Source: Manganibacter manganicus
GTDB taxonomy: Bacteria > Pseudomonadota > Alphaproteobacteria > Rhizobiales > Rhizobiaceae
Length of the DNA: 64,000 bases
Direction: 5' to 3'
Assembly: GCF_002075885.1 (NCBI RefSeq)
Contig: NZ_MDET01000015.1
Span: 26,882-90,881, forward strand
Of the stretch, positions 48,036 through 56,892 are shown piece by piece. The position numbers and the translations under genes were made by a program. The first letter of the stretch is position 1, and every line of letters starts with the position of its first letter. The notes beneath the pieces were generated by a model. That model ran no database searches and was not told the DNA's origin. It saw only the letters and a program-made list of their open reading frames with translations.

Positions 48036-48048
48036 GGCGATGACTCCG

Positions 48049-48330
48049 TCAGACGGACAGATGACCGGGGATGCGCAGGTGCCTGCGTCCCACCTCGACG
48101 AAGAGCGGGTCGCGCTTGGCCGCCCAGACCGCCGCGAAGTGGCCGATCGCCCAGATAGCGAGGCCGACGAGCCAGAGGCGCAAGCCGAGGCCTACAGCCC
48201 CGGCCAGCGTGCCGTTCATGATCGCGATCGAACGCGGAGCGCCGCCGAGCATGATGTGCTCAGTCAGCGCCCTGTGGACCGGAACCGTGAAGCCCGGCAC
48301 CTCAGCGAGCTGTTCGAGGCCAGCGGTCAT
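48049..48330 (-). CDS. trbD: Conjugal transfer protein TrbD (VirB3-like)
   Basis: 93 residues with VPVHRALTEHIMLGGAPRSI, then a hydrophobic region (TLAGAVGLGLRLWLVGLAIW) and AAKRDPLFVEVGRRHLRIPG. The VHRALTEPILLGGAPR-type motif is diagnostic of TrbD. It overlaps the end of trbC by one base. Confidence 0.94.
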   Translation of the reverse strand: MTAGLEQLAEVPGFTVPVHRALTEHIMLGGAPRSIAIMNGTLAGAVGLGLRLWLVGLAIWAIGHFAAVWAAKRDPLFVEVGRRHLRIPGHLSV

Positions 48331-48662
48331 CAGATCACCGCCCCGCCGCCGAACGAGAAGAAGGACAGGAAGAAGCTCGACGCCGCGAACGCGATCGACA
48401 GGCCGAAGACGATCTGGATCAGTCGGCGGAATCCGCCTGAGGTGTCGCCGAATGCCAGCGTCAGACCGGTGACGATGATGATGATCACGGCGATGATCTT
48501 CGCCACCGGCCCCTCGATCGATTGGAGGATGGATTGCAGCGGCGCTTCCCACGGCATCGAGGAGCCGGAGGCGTGAGCGGCCTGGGTGAAAAGCACGCTG
48601 ATGGAAACAGCGGCAGCGGCGGTCGCCATGGTGTGGCAGCCGCGCGCGAAGGTGCGGATCAT
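48330..48662 (-). CDS. trbC: Conjugative pilin TrbC (VirB2-like)
   Basis: 110 residues: a signal sequence (MATAAAAVSISVLFTQAAHA), then a mature pilin with two helices (IEGPVAKIIAVIIIIVTGLT; FGLSIAFAASSFFLSFFSFG). SGSSMPWEAPLQSILQSIEGP is the common TrbC start of the mature part. Its ATG overlaps the trbB stop (ATGA). Confidence 0.94.
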   Translation of the reverse strand: MIRTFARGCHTMATAAAAVSISVLFTQAAHASGSSMPWEAPLQSILQSIEGPVAKIIAVIIIIVTGLTLAFGDTSGGFRRLIQIVFGLSIAFAASSFFLSFFSFGGGAVI

Positions 48663-49639
48663 GTGTTGTCTCCTGTGGTTGAGGTGGCAGGGGTGATGCG
48701 GTAGTCGCCGTCGGGGCCGAGGCCTTCGACGCGGGCGAGTTCGGCGAGCCGGCGCGCGGAACCGCGGCCGGAGAGGACGGCGACAAGGTCGATCGTCTCG
48801 GCGATCAGGGCGCGTGGGACGGTGACGACGGCTTCCTGGATGAGCTGCTCGAGGCGGCGCAGCGCGCCGATGCCCGTGCCGGCATGTATGGTGCCGATGC
48901 CCCCGGGGTGGCCGGTGCCCCAGGCCTTGAGGAGATCGAGGGCCTCGGACCCGCGCACCTCGCCGATCGGGATGCGGTCGGGGCGCAGGCGCAGGCTGGA
49001 TCGGACCAGATCGGAAAGCGTGGCGACGCCATCCTTCGTCCGCATCGCGACAAGGTTGGGCGCGGCGCATTGCAGCTCGCGCGTGTCCTCGATGATGACG
49101 ACGCGATCCGCGCCCTTGGCCACCTCGGCGAGCAGCGCGTTGGTCAGCGTGGTCTTGCCAGTGCTGGTGCCGCCCGCGACGAGGATGTTGGCGCGGGATA
49201 TGACGGCCTCGCGCAGCGTCACAGCCTGGGTGGCGGTCATGATGCCGGCGGCCACGTAGTCTTCGAGGGCGAACACCGCGACGGCCGGCTTGCGGATGGC
49301 GAAGGCCGGCGCAGCCACGACGGGGGGCAACAGGCCCTCGAACCGCTCCCCTGTTTCCGGCAGCTCGGCCGAGACGCGCGGAGCGCGGGGATGGACTTCG
49401 ACGCCGACATGGTGCGCGACGAGGCGGACGATACGTTCGCCATCGGCGGGAGAGAGCGTTTCGCCGGTGTCGGCAAGACCTTCGGAGAGGCGATCAACCC
49501 AGACGCGGCCGTCCGGATTTAGCATCACTTCGATGATGGATGGGTCATCCAGGAACCGCGTGATGGCGGCGCCGAGGGCTGTACGCAGCATGCGCGAACT
49601 GCGTGTGCGCCCTTCTGTATTGTCATGTATCGCCGCCAT
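48659..49639 (-). CDS. trbB: Conjugal transfer ATPase TrbB (VirB11-like)
   Basis: 326 residues. Walker A is [20 protein letters not shown], the Asp box [13 protein letters not shown], and the Walker B region [19 protein letters not shown], with the [20 protein letters not shown]is box. It is a hexameric traffic ATPase that works with TrbE. It is the first gene of the trbB-to-trbI run and follows a 295-bp gap. Confidence 0.96.
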   Translation of the reverse strand: MAAIHDNTEGRTRSSRMLRTALGAAITRFLDDPSIIEVMLNPDGRVWVDRLSEGLADTGETLSPADGERIVRLVAHHVGVEVHPRAPRVSAELPETGERFEGLLPPVVAAPAFAIRKPAVAVFALEDYVAAGIMTATQAVTLREAVISRANILVAGGTSTGKTTLTNALLAEVAKGADRVVIIEDTRELQCAAPNLVAMRTKDGVATLSDLVRSSLRLRPDRIPIGEVRGSEALDLLKAWGTGHPGGIGTIHAGTGIGALRRLEQLIQEAVVTVPRALIAETIDLVAVLSGRGSARRLAELARVEGLGPDGDYRITPATSTTGDNT

Positions 49640-49691
49640 CTTGTCCCCGCTCTGGCTGGGAACAATTCAGACGGTCCCCGGACGGGGATGA

Positions 49692-49931
49692 TTAAAAGGG
49701 CCCGAAATCGGGCTCCTTCAACAATATTCGGGCGTAGTAGTAGCGCAGCGTGCAAATACAGGAGAACGGCGGTGCGCCTGCAAGAATGCTCGCTAGAATG
49801 CTTGCGACGAAAGCGGAGACTACGAAGAACGACTCGGCCGAATTCGCGTCGACGGTCTCCTTGCGCCTTGCGCCGCTCGATGATGGTAACGCGTCGCGCC
49901 GATGATATCGGATATGAGGCGCTTCCAACAT
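49692..49931 (-). other. Gap between copG and trbB with a hairpin and a possible small ORF
   Basis: A minus-strand frame could encode 79 residues with one membrane segment (ESFFVVSAFVASILASILAG). Its stop falls in the T-run after a short hairpin, GCCCG-AAAT-CGGGC at 49700-49713, which on the minus strand is followed by CCTTTTAAT. It may be a weak terminator/attenuator upstream of trbB rather than a gene. Confidence 0.3.
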
Positions 49932-49934
49932 TAC

Positions 49935-50360
49935 TTACTCAGACGCTGGTACGTCGTCCGAGACTTCCTGCCTGAGCTTTGGTCCGCTCGCCAGCCGTCG
50001 ACCCAGTGCGATGATGAACGCCTCGTAGCGCTCTCCAGCCTTGGCGCGCGCCGCTTGGGCGGCGGGCTCGGGAAGCGCCGGTGTTGTCGCCAACCAGAAC
50101 TTGATGAACACAGCCAAAGTTTCCACCGAGATTCCGACGTCGCGCTCCATGCGCGTCAGTCGGCGGTCGAGCTGATCGAGGCGCTTCGCAACGACGGCCT
50201 CACGCCGCTCGGCATCATCCGGTGACAGAAAGGACGCGATCGCGGCCTCGGCGATCATCGACTGCGACTGGTCCCGGCGCGCGGCATAATTGCCGAGCAT
50301 CGTCATGACATCGGGGTCGAGGTAGACCGAGATCTTCACCTTCTTCGTTCGTCCGGCCAT
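49935..50360 (-). CDS. CopG-type ribbon-helix-helix protein of the transfer region
   Basis: 141 residues. The N-terminal RHH fold is KKVKISVYLDPDVMTMLGNY followed by RRDQSQSMIAEAAIASFL. The C-terminal half is a helical region (KRLDQLDRRLTRMERDVGIS) with coiled-coil character and a hydrophobic stretch. It lies 4 bp after traG. Homologues in this position are thought to bind oriT or control transfer genes. Confidence 0.9.
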   Translation of the reverse strand: MAGRTKKVKISVYLDPDVMTMLGNYAARRDQSQSMIAEAAIASFLSPDDAERREAVVAKRLDQLDRRLTRMERDVGISVETLAVFIKFWLATTPALPEPAAQAARAKAGERYEAFIIALGRRLASGPKLRQEVSDDVPASE

Positions 50361-50364
50361 GGGC

Positions 50365-52383
50365 CTACAGCTCCATGCCGTCATTGGGGTCGAGGGAGAC
50401 CTGACGGGCGACACCTTGCATCAGGCGGGTCATGCGGCGGTTCTGCATCGCTTCTTCATCAGGCTCCTCCGGAAGATCGAACTCGAATTCGTTCTCGATC
50501 GGAGCCTTCTTCTCCTGGGGAGCCGTGCGATTGAGCTCGGGCTGATGGCGGCGCTCGGATTCGGTCGGGTCTTCATCGGACGATGTGGAAGCCGCCGTCG
50601 CGTCGATCCCCTCGGGGCGCGTCGGAACCGGCAGGCTGCTCCAGTCGTCCGCGCGCCCCTGTGCCGGTTTGGCCAGCACCGGCGGCGCAAGAATGCGCTC
50701 CTTGAAGCGGCTGTCCTCATAGTAACGGGCCTTCTTCGCGCGGATCGGCGGCGTCCCTGCGACCATGACGATTTCGTCGGTGGGCGGGAGTTGCATGATT
50801 TCTCCAGGGGTCATCAACTGGCGGGCGGTTTCCGAACGCGACACCATCAGATGGCCAAGCCATGGCGAGAGCCGGTGCCCTGCATAGTTCTTCATGGCCT
50901 TCATTTCGGTGGCGGTCCCCAGAGCGTCGGAGACGCGCTTGGCGGTGCGCTCGTCGTTCGTGGCGAAGCTGACGCGCACATGGCAGTTATCGAGGATTGA
51001 ATTGTTCGGGCCGTAGGCCTTCTCGATCTGGTTGAGCGATTGGGCGATGAGGAAGCTTTTGAGACCGTACCCCGCCATGAAGGCCAGCGCCGACTCGAAG
51101 AAGTCGAGGCGGCCCAGAGCCGGAAACTCATCGAGCATCAGCAACAGCCGGTGCCGCCCGGCCTTGGCCTGCAGATCCTCGGTCAGGCGCCGGCCGACCT
51201 GATTGAGGATCAGCCGGATCAGGGGCTTGGTCCGGTTTATGTCGGAGGGCGGCACGACGAGGTAAAGGGTGGTCGGCCGCTTGCCCTCCACCATGTCGGT
51301 GATGCGCCAGTCACAGCGCCGCGTCACCTCGGCCACGACCGGATCACGATAGAGGCCGAGAAAGGACATGGCGGTGGACAGCACGCCGGAGCGCTCGTTG
51401 TCCGACTTGTTCAGCAGCTCGCGCGCCGCGCTGGCGATCACGGGATGGGGTCCCGCCTCGCCGAGATGAGCGGTCTTCATCATGGCGGCGAGAGTCGATT
51501 CGATCGGCCGACGCGGATCGGAGAGGAAGGCGGCGACGCCGGCGAGCGTTTTGTCATCCTCGGCGTAGAGGACATGCAGGATGGCGCCGACCAGCAGCGC
51601 GTGGCTGGTCTTCTCCCAGTGGTTCCGCTTCTCCAGCGAGCCTTCCGGATCGACCAGGATGTCGGCGATATTTTGCACGTCGCGGACCTCCCACTCGCCG
51701 CGGCGCACCTCGAGCAAGGGATTGTAGGCCGACGACTTCGGATTGGTCGGATCGAACAGCAATACGCGGCCGTGCCTAGCACGGAAGCCACCGGTGAGCT
51801 GCCAATTTTCTCCCTTGATGTCATGGACGATCGCTGATCCCGGCCAGGTCAGAAGCGAGGGCACGACAAGGCCGACGCCCTTGCCGGATCGCGTCGGCGC
51901 AAAGCACAGCACATGCTCGGGTCCATCGTGCCGCAGATACTCGTGATCGTAGCGGCCGAGCACGACGCCGTCCGGTGCAAGCAATCCGGCGGCCTTTACC
52001 TCGGCTTTCTCGGCCCAACGGGCGGAACCGTAGGTCGCGACATTCTTCGCCTCGCGGGACCGGCGGACGGACATGGCGATGGCGACAGCGATGGCGATGA
52101 AACCGCCCGATGCGGCGATGATCCCGCCTGTGGCGAACACCTCCGGCGCATAGGCGTCGTAGAAGTACCACCACCAAAAGAGCGAGGGCGGGTAGTAGAT
52201 CGGCCAGCCCGCCAGCTCGAACCAGGGTTCGCCGAGTTGCCCCTGAAAGCCGAGGCGCCAGGCCGTCCATTGCGTCGCCGTCCAGGTCGTCACCACGATG
52301 ATGGTGAAGACGACAGCAATCTGACCCCAAAGGACCTGGCCTCCACGCACGCTGGCTCCAATCGACGAATGAGATGGAGCCAT
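50365..52383 (-). CDS. traG: Type IV coupling protein TraG (VirD4-like)
   Basis: 672 residues. It has two N-terminal helices (QIAVVFTIIVVTTWTATQWT; VFATGGIIAASGGFIAIAVA), Walker A CFAPTRSGKGVGLVVPSLL and Walker B LLLMLDEFPALGRL. It brings the relaxase-DNA complex to the secretion channel. The acidic C-terminus (NEFEFDLPEEPDEEAMQNRR) may dock the relaxase. Complete. Confidence 0.96.
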   Translation of the reverse strand: MAPSHSSIGASVRGGQVLWGQIAVVFTIIVVTTWTATQWTAWRLGFQGQLGEPWFELAGWPIYYPPSLFWWWYFYDAYAPEVFATGGIIAASGGFIAIAVAIAMSVRRSREAKNVATYGSARWAEKAEVKAAGLLAPDGVVLGRYDHEYLRHDGPEHVLCFAPTRSGKGVGLVVPSLLTWPGSAIVHDIKGENWQLTGGFRARHGRVLLFDPTNPKSSAYNPLLEVRRGEWEVRDVQNIADILVDPEGSLEKRNHWEKTSHALLVGAILHVLYAEDDKTLAGVAAFLSDPRRPIESTLAAMMKTAHLGEAGPHPVIASAARELLNKSDNERSGVLSTAMSFLGLYRDPVVAEVTRRCDWRITDMVEGKRPTTLYLVVPPSDINRTKPLIRLILNQVGRRLTEDLQAKAGRHRLLLMLDEFPALGRLDFFESALAFMAGYGLKSFLIAQSLNQIEKAYGPNNSILDNCHVRVSFATNDERTAKRVSDALGTATEMKAMKNYAGHRLSPWLGHLMVSRSETARQLMTPGEIMQLPPTDEIVMVAGTPPIRAKKARYYEDSRFKERILAPPVLAKPAQGRADDWSSLPVPTRPEGIDATAASTSSDEDPTESERRHQPELNRTAPQEKKAPIENEFEFDLPEEPDEEAMQNRRMTRLMQGVARQVSLDPNDGMEL

Positions 52384-52498
52384 TCAGAGAGTAGCCGGAC
52401 GCGGGACAAGCAACAGGAAAGATGTAGGCGAAGTACAGCCGAAAACTGTGGCGCGCACATAGGACGGTTTCGCCCGACGGTCTTTCTCCTCGATCCGG

Positions 52499-54238
52499 CT
52501 AGAGGCCGAGCCCCCGCTTGCGGCCGAAGCTCCAATCGACGCCGCCATCATTGCGGGCGACCCCCGAGACATGACGGCCAAGCTGCTTCTCGAGCGAAGG
52601 GCTCCAGGGCACGAGGTGGAAGCCGAGGCCGTCGTCAATCATGGCGAAGCGGCCGGAGGCGAGCGTGAGGCGCTGGCGATAAGCGCCGGCGATGAACTCG
52701 CCATTCGAGGCCGGCTTGTGCGGCAATCCCGTCTCGGCCGCGAGCTTGGTAGCGACCGTGTCGAGTTCGCGGCGGCGCAGGGTTTCGATCAGGTTCCGGG
52801 CGAAGACGATCCGCCTGCCCTGGCGTTCAGCCAGCCCTTGCCCGACCAGATGATCGGCGCGCCGGTCGAGCGCGTCGCGGACCTCAGCGCCGAAGCCGCC
52901 ATCGGAAAGCGAGGCCGGCTCGCGAGCGATGGCCTGCCGGTCCAGCCAGGTGCTGCCGGACGCCGTGACCTGGGAGGTGAGGTCGAGATCGGAACGCACG
53001 GCGATCGCGACGCGGCGTTCGCCCTGCGCGTCCTCGAATTTGCGCAACTCGACGATCGAACCCGGAGCGCTGTCGCCGGCGGCGTCGAGATGGGGCAGCT
53101 TGATGTGGTGAGTTCGCCCGTCGACCCCGTCGACCACGGCATAGGCCGTACCCTTCAGCTCATCATCCAGCCCGCGCTCAACCAGGCGACCGATGATAGG
53201 CACGTCGAGGCTTTCAGCGGCGATGATATAGTCGGCCGAGCCGCGCTCGATGCCGCGCTCGGTCAGGGCGCGGTGCATGCGCTTGATGATGTCGCCACGC
53301 TCGCCGAGTTCGCGCAGGACCGACTCGGCCTCGGGCTTGATGAACCATTGCGAATGGCCGACCTGTCCCGCGACGCCGAGGACTTCGAGAGTGCGCAGCC
53401 GACCGACCTTCAGCGCGTGGAATTCGTCTGGCGTCTGATCAGCACGTGGCGCGAGATCGGTGATGCCGGTCTTGCCCGCGTCGCGGACAAGCTGCCGGTC
53501 GAGCTGCGTCCAGCGCTCGGTCTCGATCTGCCGTTCGAGCGTGCGGCGGATATCCAGATCGGTGCGCGGCCCCAGCTCCTGGGTGATGAGTTCGCGCGCC
53601 CGGTCGCGCATGCCCTCCTTGATGTAGTCGCGGGAGATGACGAGGTCCTGGCCGTCGTCACGGACGCCGCGCACGATCAGGTGGACGTGAGGATGCTCGG
53701 TATTCCAGTGGTCGACGGCGACCCAGTCGAGCCGCGTGCCGAGATCCTTTTCCATCTGGCCGACTAGGTCGCTGGTGAAGGATCGAAGATCCGACATCTC
53801 CAGCGCGTCGTCCGGCGAGACGATGAAACGGAAATGATGCCGGTCGTCCTCGCAACGCTCGGCGAAGGCGCGGCCGTCCGCCTCGCCATCACCCGGCCCG
53901 AAAAGCCGCGCCTTCTCTCCGTCACGGGTCACGCCGTCGCGGCGCAGATAGTCGAGGTGGGTGCCAAGCGGCGCCGATCGCGCTGAGTGCCGCACGACGC
54001 GGGCCTTGATGACGGCGCCGCGCGTGCGGGCGGTGATGAGCCTGTTGGCCTGGATAGAGGCGCGCTGGCCGCGTCCGAACCGCGAGCGGTTGCCGGAGAC
54101 GACGCGGCCTGAACGCGACACGCCGCCGCCGGCCTTCTTCGCGGCCGCGAGCGCCTGGGCGATGAAGGGGCGAACCGACTGCGCGCGGGTCGAGCGAATG
54201 CGGCCAGGCCGGACACGGAATTCGTTTTCATCGGCCAT
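52499..54238 (-). CDS. DUF3363 relaxase (VirD2/RlxS-like)
   Basis: 579 residues from MADENEFRVRPGRIRSTRAQ. The N-terminal relaxase domain has the metal-binding HxH in VDHWNTEHPHVHLIVRGV and the region ARVVRHSARSAPLGTHLDYL; DUF3363 follows. It should nick oriT, covalently bind the 5' end and pilot the strand through TraG. The frame extends upstream to 54373, but that part lies in oriT and is not coding. The predicted nic site is about 150 bp upstream of the start. Confidence 0.93.
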   Translation of the reverse strand: MADENEFRVRPGRIRSTRAQSVRPFIAQALAAAKKAGGGVSRSGRVVSGNRSRFGRGQRASIQANRLITARTRGAVIKARVVRHSARSAPLGTHLDYLRRDGVTRDGEKARLFGPGDGEADGRAFAERCEDDRHHFRFIVSPDDALEMSDLRSFTSDLVGQMEKDLGTRLDWVAVDHWNTEHPHVHLIVRGVRDDGQDLVISRDYIKEGMRDRARELITQELGPRTDLDIRRTLERQIETERWTQLDRQLVRDAGKTGITDLAPRADQTPDEFHALKVGRLRTLEVLGVAGQVGHSQWFIKPEAESVLRELGERGDIIKRMHRALTERGIERGSADYIIAAESLDVPIIGRLVERGLDDELKGTAYAVVDGVDGRTHHIKLPHLDAAGDSAPGSIVELRKFEDAQGERRVAIAVRSDLDLTSQVTASGSTWLDRQAIAREPASLSDGGFGAEVRDALDRRADHLVGQGLAERQGRRIVFARNLIETLRRRELDTVATKLAAETGLPHKPASNGEFIAGAYRQRLTLASGRFAMIDDGLGFHLVPWSPSLEKQLGRHVSGVARNDGGVDWSFGRKRGLGL

Positions 54239-54481
54239 GGCGCAGCCCCGCACGGTGCGAAAATTCGCGCAAGCCCAATGGATTGCGGGTTCGGCGCACG
54301 GTGCGCGTAACCCCGGCACGGCGCGCAACGCGTCTAAAAATGCAGCAAAAACAACCAACCGACCGAAGCGCACGGTGCGCCGTTTTATCCTGCCATCGTG
54401 CGGTTGTTGTGCCTGTCTCCCTCCTTCGCGCCCTCCATGACACGCTGGAGCCCGATCCGGTGCGAATGCGAAGCCGCGCCA
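54239..54481. other. Origin of conjugative transfer (oriT)
   Basis: This non-coding stretch holds three copies of a palindrome, CGCAC-G-GTGCG, at 54249-54259, 54294-54306 and 54368-54380 (the last two extended to GCGCACGGTGCGC). Six bases after the third is TATCCTGCC (54386-54394), matching the IncP oriT and T-DNA border nick consensus ATCCTG|C; the cut would fall after G54392. The inverted repeat next to nic mirrors RP4. It sits between the relaxase and transfer-processing genes. Confidence 0.85.
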
Positions 54482-55204
54482 TCATTGCGGGTCTCCGGTA
54501 TCATCGCGGGCAAGAACGATGGGCGTTGCCTGCGGTCCTCCGTCGCCATCCGGTGCAGCCGGAAGGGACGAGCGGCTGTCGAGTGAGCGGCCGCCGAATG
54601 GTGTCCCGACGGCAGAACGAGCGTCGGCGGATCGCGTGACGAACAGTGGGGCCTCGCGCCAATCGGGCGGCGGAGGTGCGGCAGCGGGCGCGCCTCTCGA
54701 CAGCGCTGCGGAGCCGAGCTGAGGGGCGAGAAGAGCGACATAGGCGCGGGTTTCGGCGGGTAGCGCACGCCCTGTCGCGAGGTGCTCGTCGTAGCGGCCG
54801 GGTCCTGCATTGTAGGCCGCGAGCATGGCGGGGATCGTGCCATAGCGATCGTACATCTCGCGCAGATAGGCCGTCCCCGCGAGGATGTTGTCGCGTGGGT
54901 CGTAAGGATTGCGACCGAGCCGATAGCGCACGCGAAGCCCTGCCCATGTGTCGGGCATCACCTGCATCAGGCCCATGGCACCGGCCGAAGAGATCGCGCG
55001 CACGTCGCCGGCGCTTTCGGCGCGCTTGACGGCGATGATCCACGCTTCGGGAATGCCGAAGCGCTGCGAGGCTTCGGCGACGTAACCGGCGTGCGGATCG
55101 ACGGATGCCGTGCGCGCCGGTGTCGAGGTCTGCGCGCGAACGGGCAACGCCGCGTTCGCTGTCAGGACCAGGCCGGAAAGGAGAAGAAGGACGGCGCGCT
55201 GCAT
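54482..55204 (-). CDS. Lytic transglycosylase (VirB1/TrbN-like)
   Basis: 240 residues: a signal peptide (VLLLLSGLVLTANAALPVRA), then an SLT domain with the catalytic Glu in IIAVKRAESAGDVRAISSAG, followed by AMGLMQVMPDTWAGLRVRY and AMLAAYNAGPGRYDEHLATG. The C-terminus is a low-complexity Pro/Ala/Asp tail. It opens peptidoglycan for the conjugation channel. ATG 55204 follows AAAGGA. Confidence 0.92.
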   Translation of the reverse strand: MQRAVLLLLSGLVLTANAALPVRAQTSTPARTASVDPHAGYVAEASQRFGIPEAWIIAVKRAESAGDVRAISSAGAMGLMQVMPDTWAGLRVRYRLGRNPYDPRDNILAGTAYLREMYDRYGTIPAMLAAYNAGPGRYDEHLATGRALPAETRAYVALLAPQLGSAALSRGAPAAAPPPPDWREAPLFVTRSADARSAVGTPFGGRSLDSRSSLPAAPDGDGGPQATPIVLARDDTGDPQ

Positions 55205-55208
55205 GGCG

Positions 55209-55541
55209 TCAGTCCTTTGCGTCGCGCTTGGACGGACGGCTCCAATGCAGGGACCAAGCCGAACCGGCGTCGTCGTCACGGAAGAGATTGGCGCGGATCG
55301 GATGCGGAAAAGCGGGATCGTCTATGACTAGCGCGACGTACTCGCCGGCGCGTTCGCCGGTGCGCATCCAGCCCGCGCCGACTTCTGGACCTTCGTCACT
55401 GCCCTGGTGAACGCGGTAGTCCGGCGCGTTCTCCGTCTCGGAGGGTTCGGCCGGGATGATGGCGAGATCGCAGGCGAGCGTCAGCGTGTGAATCTGCCCG
55501 GTGAAGCCGTTTGCTTCGCGAGTGAACATACCGATTTGCAT
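55209..55541 (-). CDS. DUF736 protein (first copy)
   Basis: 110 residues from MQIGMFTREANGFTGQIHTL. It has the DUF736 pattern: GxxTR...G, PDYRVHQGSDEGPEVGAGW, YVALVIDDPAFPHPIRANLF and WSLHWSRP. The family is common in these elements with no firm function. AAGGAG precedes the ATG. A second, diverged copy is at 60838. Confidence 0.9.
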   Translation of the reverse strand: MQIGMFTREANGFTGQIHTLTLACDLAIIPAEPSETENAPDYRVHQGSDEGPEVGAGWMRTGERAGEYVALVIDDPAFPHPIRANLFRDDDAGSAWSLHWSRPSKRDAKD

Positions 55542-55580
55542 GGGAAGTCTCCTTGGTTGCGGGTGGAAAAATGGAAGCAA

Positions 55581-56126
55581 TCAGCGCGTCGGTGCGCGCC
55601 AGACGAAGCGGCCGTCGCCGTCTTCGTCGGTCCAGACGGGCGTCGCGCGGCCGATCACAGCGGTGTCGGCAAGCGGACCGAAGTAGCGCCCGTCGAGGCT
55701 GTCAGCCGCGTCCGGATTCATGAGGAAGACTTCACCGGCGACGAGCCGTCGGCAGCCTTGCCAGATCGGCAGTTCGCGACCGATGCGGTCGCGATCGCGG
55801 GCATCGCCGAGCGGCACGTTATCGACGGTGATCGCCATGCCGGTGCGACAGACGCGCTGTCCCGGCAGCGCCATCACGCGCTTCAGCAGCGGCAAATCGG
55901 GACCGATATAGCCGCGCCGGACCATGAAACCGGCCAGCGGTTCGGGTGGCAGGACGGCGACCAGATCGGTGACTTCGAGCCGATGGGAAGGCGCGATGCT
56001 GTAGAGTCCGATCGGGACGCTGGGCGTGACGTTCCAGACCAGCTTGGTGGATGTCGGCACGGCGATGGCGAGCGCCACGCCGAGCGTGGCGATAGCCGTG
56101 GCTTTGACATAGCCGGAACGGGTCAT
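55581..56126 (-). CDS. traF: TraF-type S26 signal peptidase
   Basis: 181 residues from MTRSGYVKATAIATLGVALA. One N-terminal helix is followed by the catalytic Ser in NVTPSVPIGLYSI and the catalytic Lys in LPLLKRVMALPG, then FLMNPDAADSLDGRYFGPL. TraF matures (cyclises) the TrbC pilin in IncP systems. It overlaps DUF2840 by ATGA. Confidence 0.92.
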   Translation of the reverse strand: MTRSGYVKATAIATLGVALAIAVPTSTKLVWNVTPSVPIGLYSIAPSHRLEVTDLVAVLPPEPLAGFMVRRGYIGPDLPLLKRVMALPGQRVCRTGMAITVDNVPLGDARDRDRIGRELPIWQGCRRLVAGEVFLMNPDAADSLDGRYFGPLADTAVIGRATPVWTDEDGDGRFVWRAPTR

Positions 56127-56644
56127 CCTTGGATTTCCCGCCGCTTGAGCCACGCCAGATGGCGCTCGGCCGTGTATGGACGCGGTGCGTGACCGGCCTG
56201 TGCCCGATGAGCGACGTGACGCCAATGGTCCGGCGCGACGTCGCAGGCATCGACGCCGAGCGCTTCGATGGCGTCGATGTGCCGAAGCACGTCCTCGACT
56301 TTCGGCCAGCCCTCAACCTTCAGCAGGATTTCGCCGCCGGGGCGCACGAAGGGAACCGTCTGATAGGACTGACCCGGCACGATCGCGCGCAGAATGTCGA
56401 TGCGCGAAATGATGGTGCCGTAGTCGTTGGCGGCCCAGCGGACGAAGGCGAAGACGGCGTTCGGCTGGAAGCCGACGACACGCCGACGGCGGTCGAGAAT
56501 CTGTTCGTGGGCTTGGCGACCGAACCTGATCCAGTATTCGATCTTCTTCTCCACCCACGTCAGTTCGACATGGGTCATGTCTTCGTGGGGCTGTGCAGGC
56601 GGCATCGGACCGCCGCGCACGCGGGGGGCCGCAGTGCCGGTCAT
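56123..56644 (-). CDS. DUF2840 protein
   Basis: 173 residues. Family pattern: THVELTWVEKKIEYWIRFGR, AVFAFVRWAANDYGTIISRI, DILRAIVPGQSYQTVPFVRP and HIDAIEALGVDACDVAPDHW. It is found upstream of traF in this element family with unknown function. ATGA overlaps on both sides. MTHVELTW at 56578 is an alternative start. Confidence 0.88.
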   Translation of the reverse strand: MTGTAAPRVRGGPMPPAQPHEDMTHVELTWVEKKIEYWIRFGRQAHEQILDRRRRVVGFQPNAVFAFVRWAANDYGTIISRIDILRAIVPGQSYQTVPFVRPGGEILLKVEGWPKVEDVLRHIDAIEALGVDACDVAPDHWRHVAHRAQAGHAPRPYTAERHLAWLKRREIQG

Positions 56645-56892
56645 GAGGGGGCTCCATCGGTTGGAGGAAATTCGCGCTCGAGCAGCGCGCGCAGCATGTC
56701 GGCGACGGTGACACCGCGCTGGAAGGCGATGATCTTGATGCGGCCGCGCAGATCCGGCGTGATGTCGATGGTCAGCCGCGCGGTGAAGCTGGAAGCGGCG
56801 GCATCGCGTGGCGGCGTGTCAGCCGCCTTGATCCATTGCTCAGCGTCGGCGGGGCGCTTGGCGAAGCCGCGTCGCGATGGGCGCTCGCTCAT
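56641..56892 (-). CDS. Ribbon-helix-helix partition-associated protein
   Basis: 83 residues. A polar N-terminus precedes an RHH-like fold, SFTARLTIDITPDLRGRIKI then IAFQRGVTVADMLRALLERE. It overlaps parA by ATGA, so it is a candidate ParG/CopG-type centromere-binding partner of ParA. Confidence 0.85.
   Translation of the reverse strand: MSERPSRRGFAKRPADAEQWIKAADTPPRDAAASSFTARLTIDITPDLRGRIKIIAFQRGVTVADMLRALLEREFPPTDGAPS

Noticed and set aside
46149..48576. Long plus-strand frames of 440, 228 and 191 residues
   Set aside because: All antisense to trbE, trbD and trbC, which have full family signatures.
52571..53767. 398-residue plus-strand frame
   Set aside because: Antisense to the relaxase gene, which carries the HxH motif.
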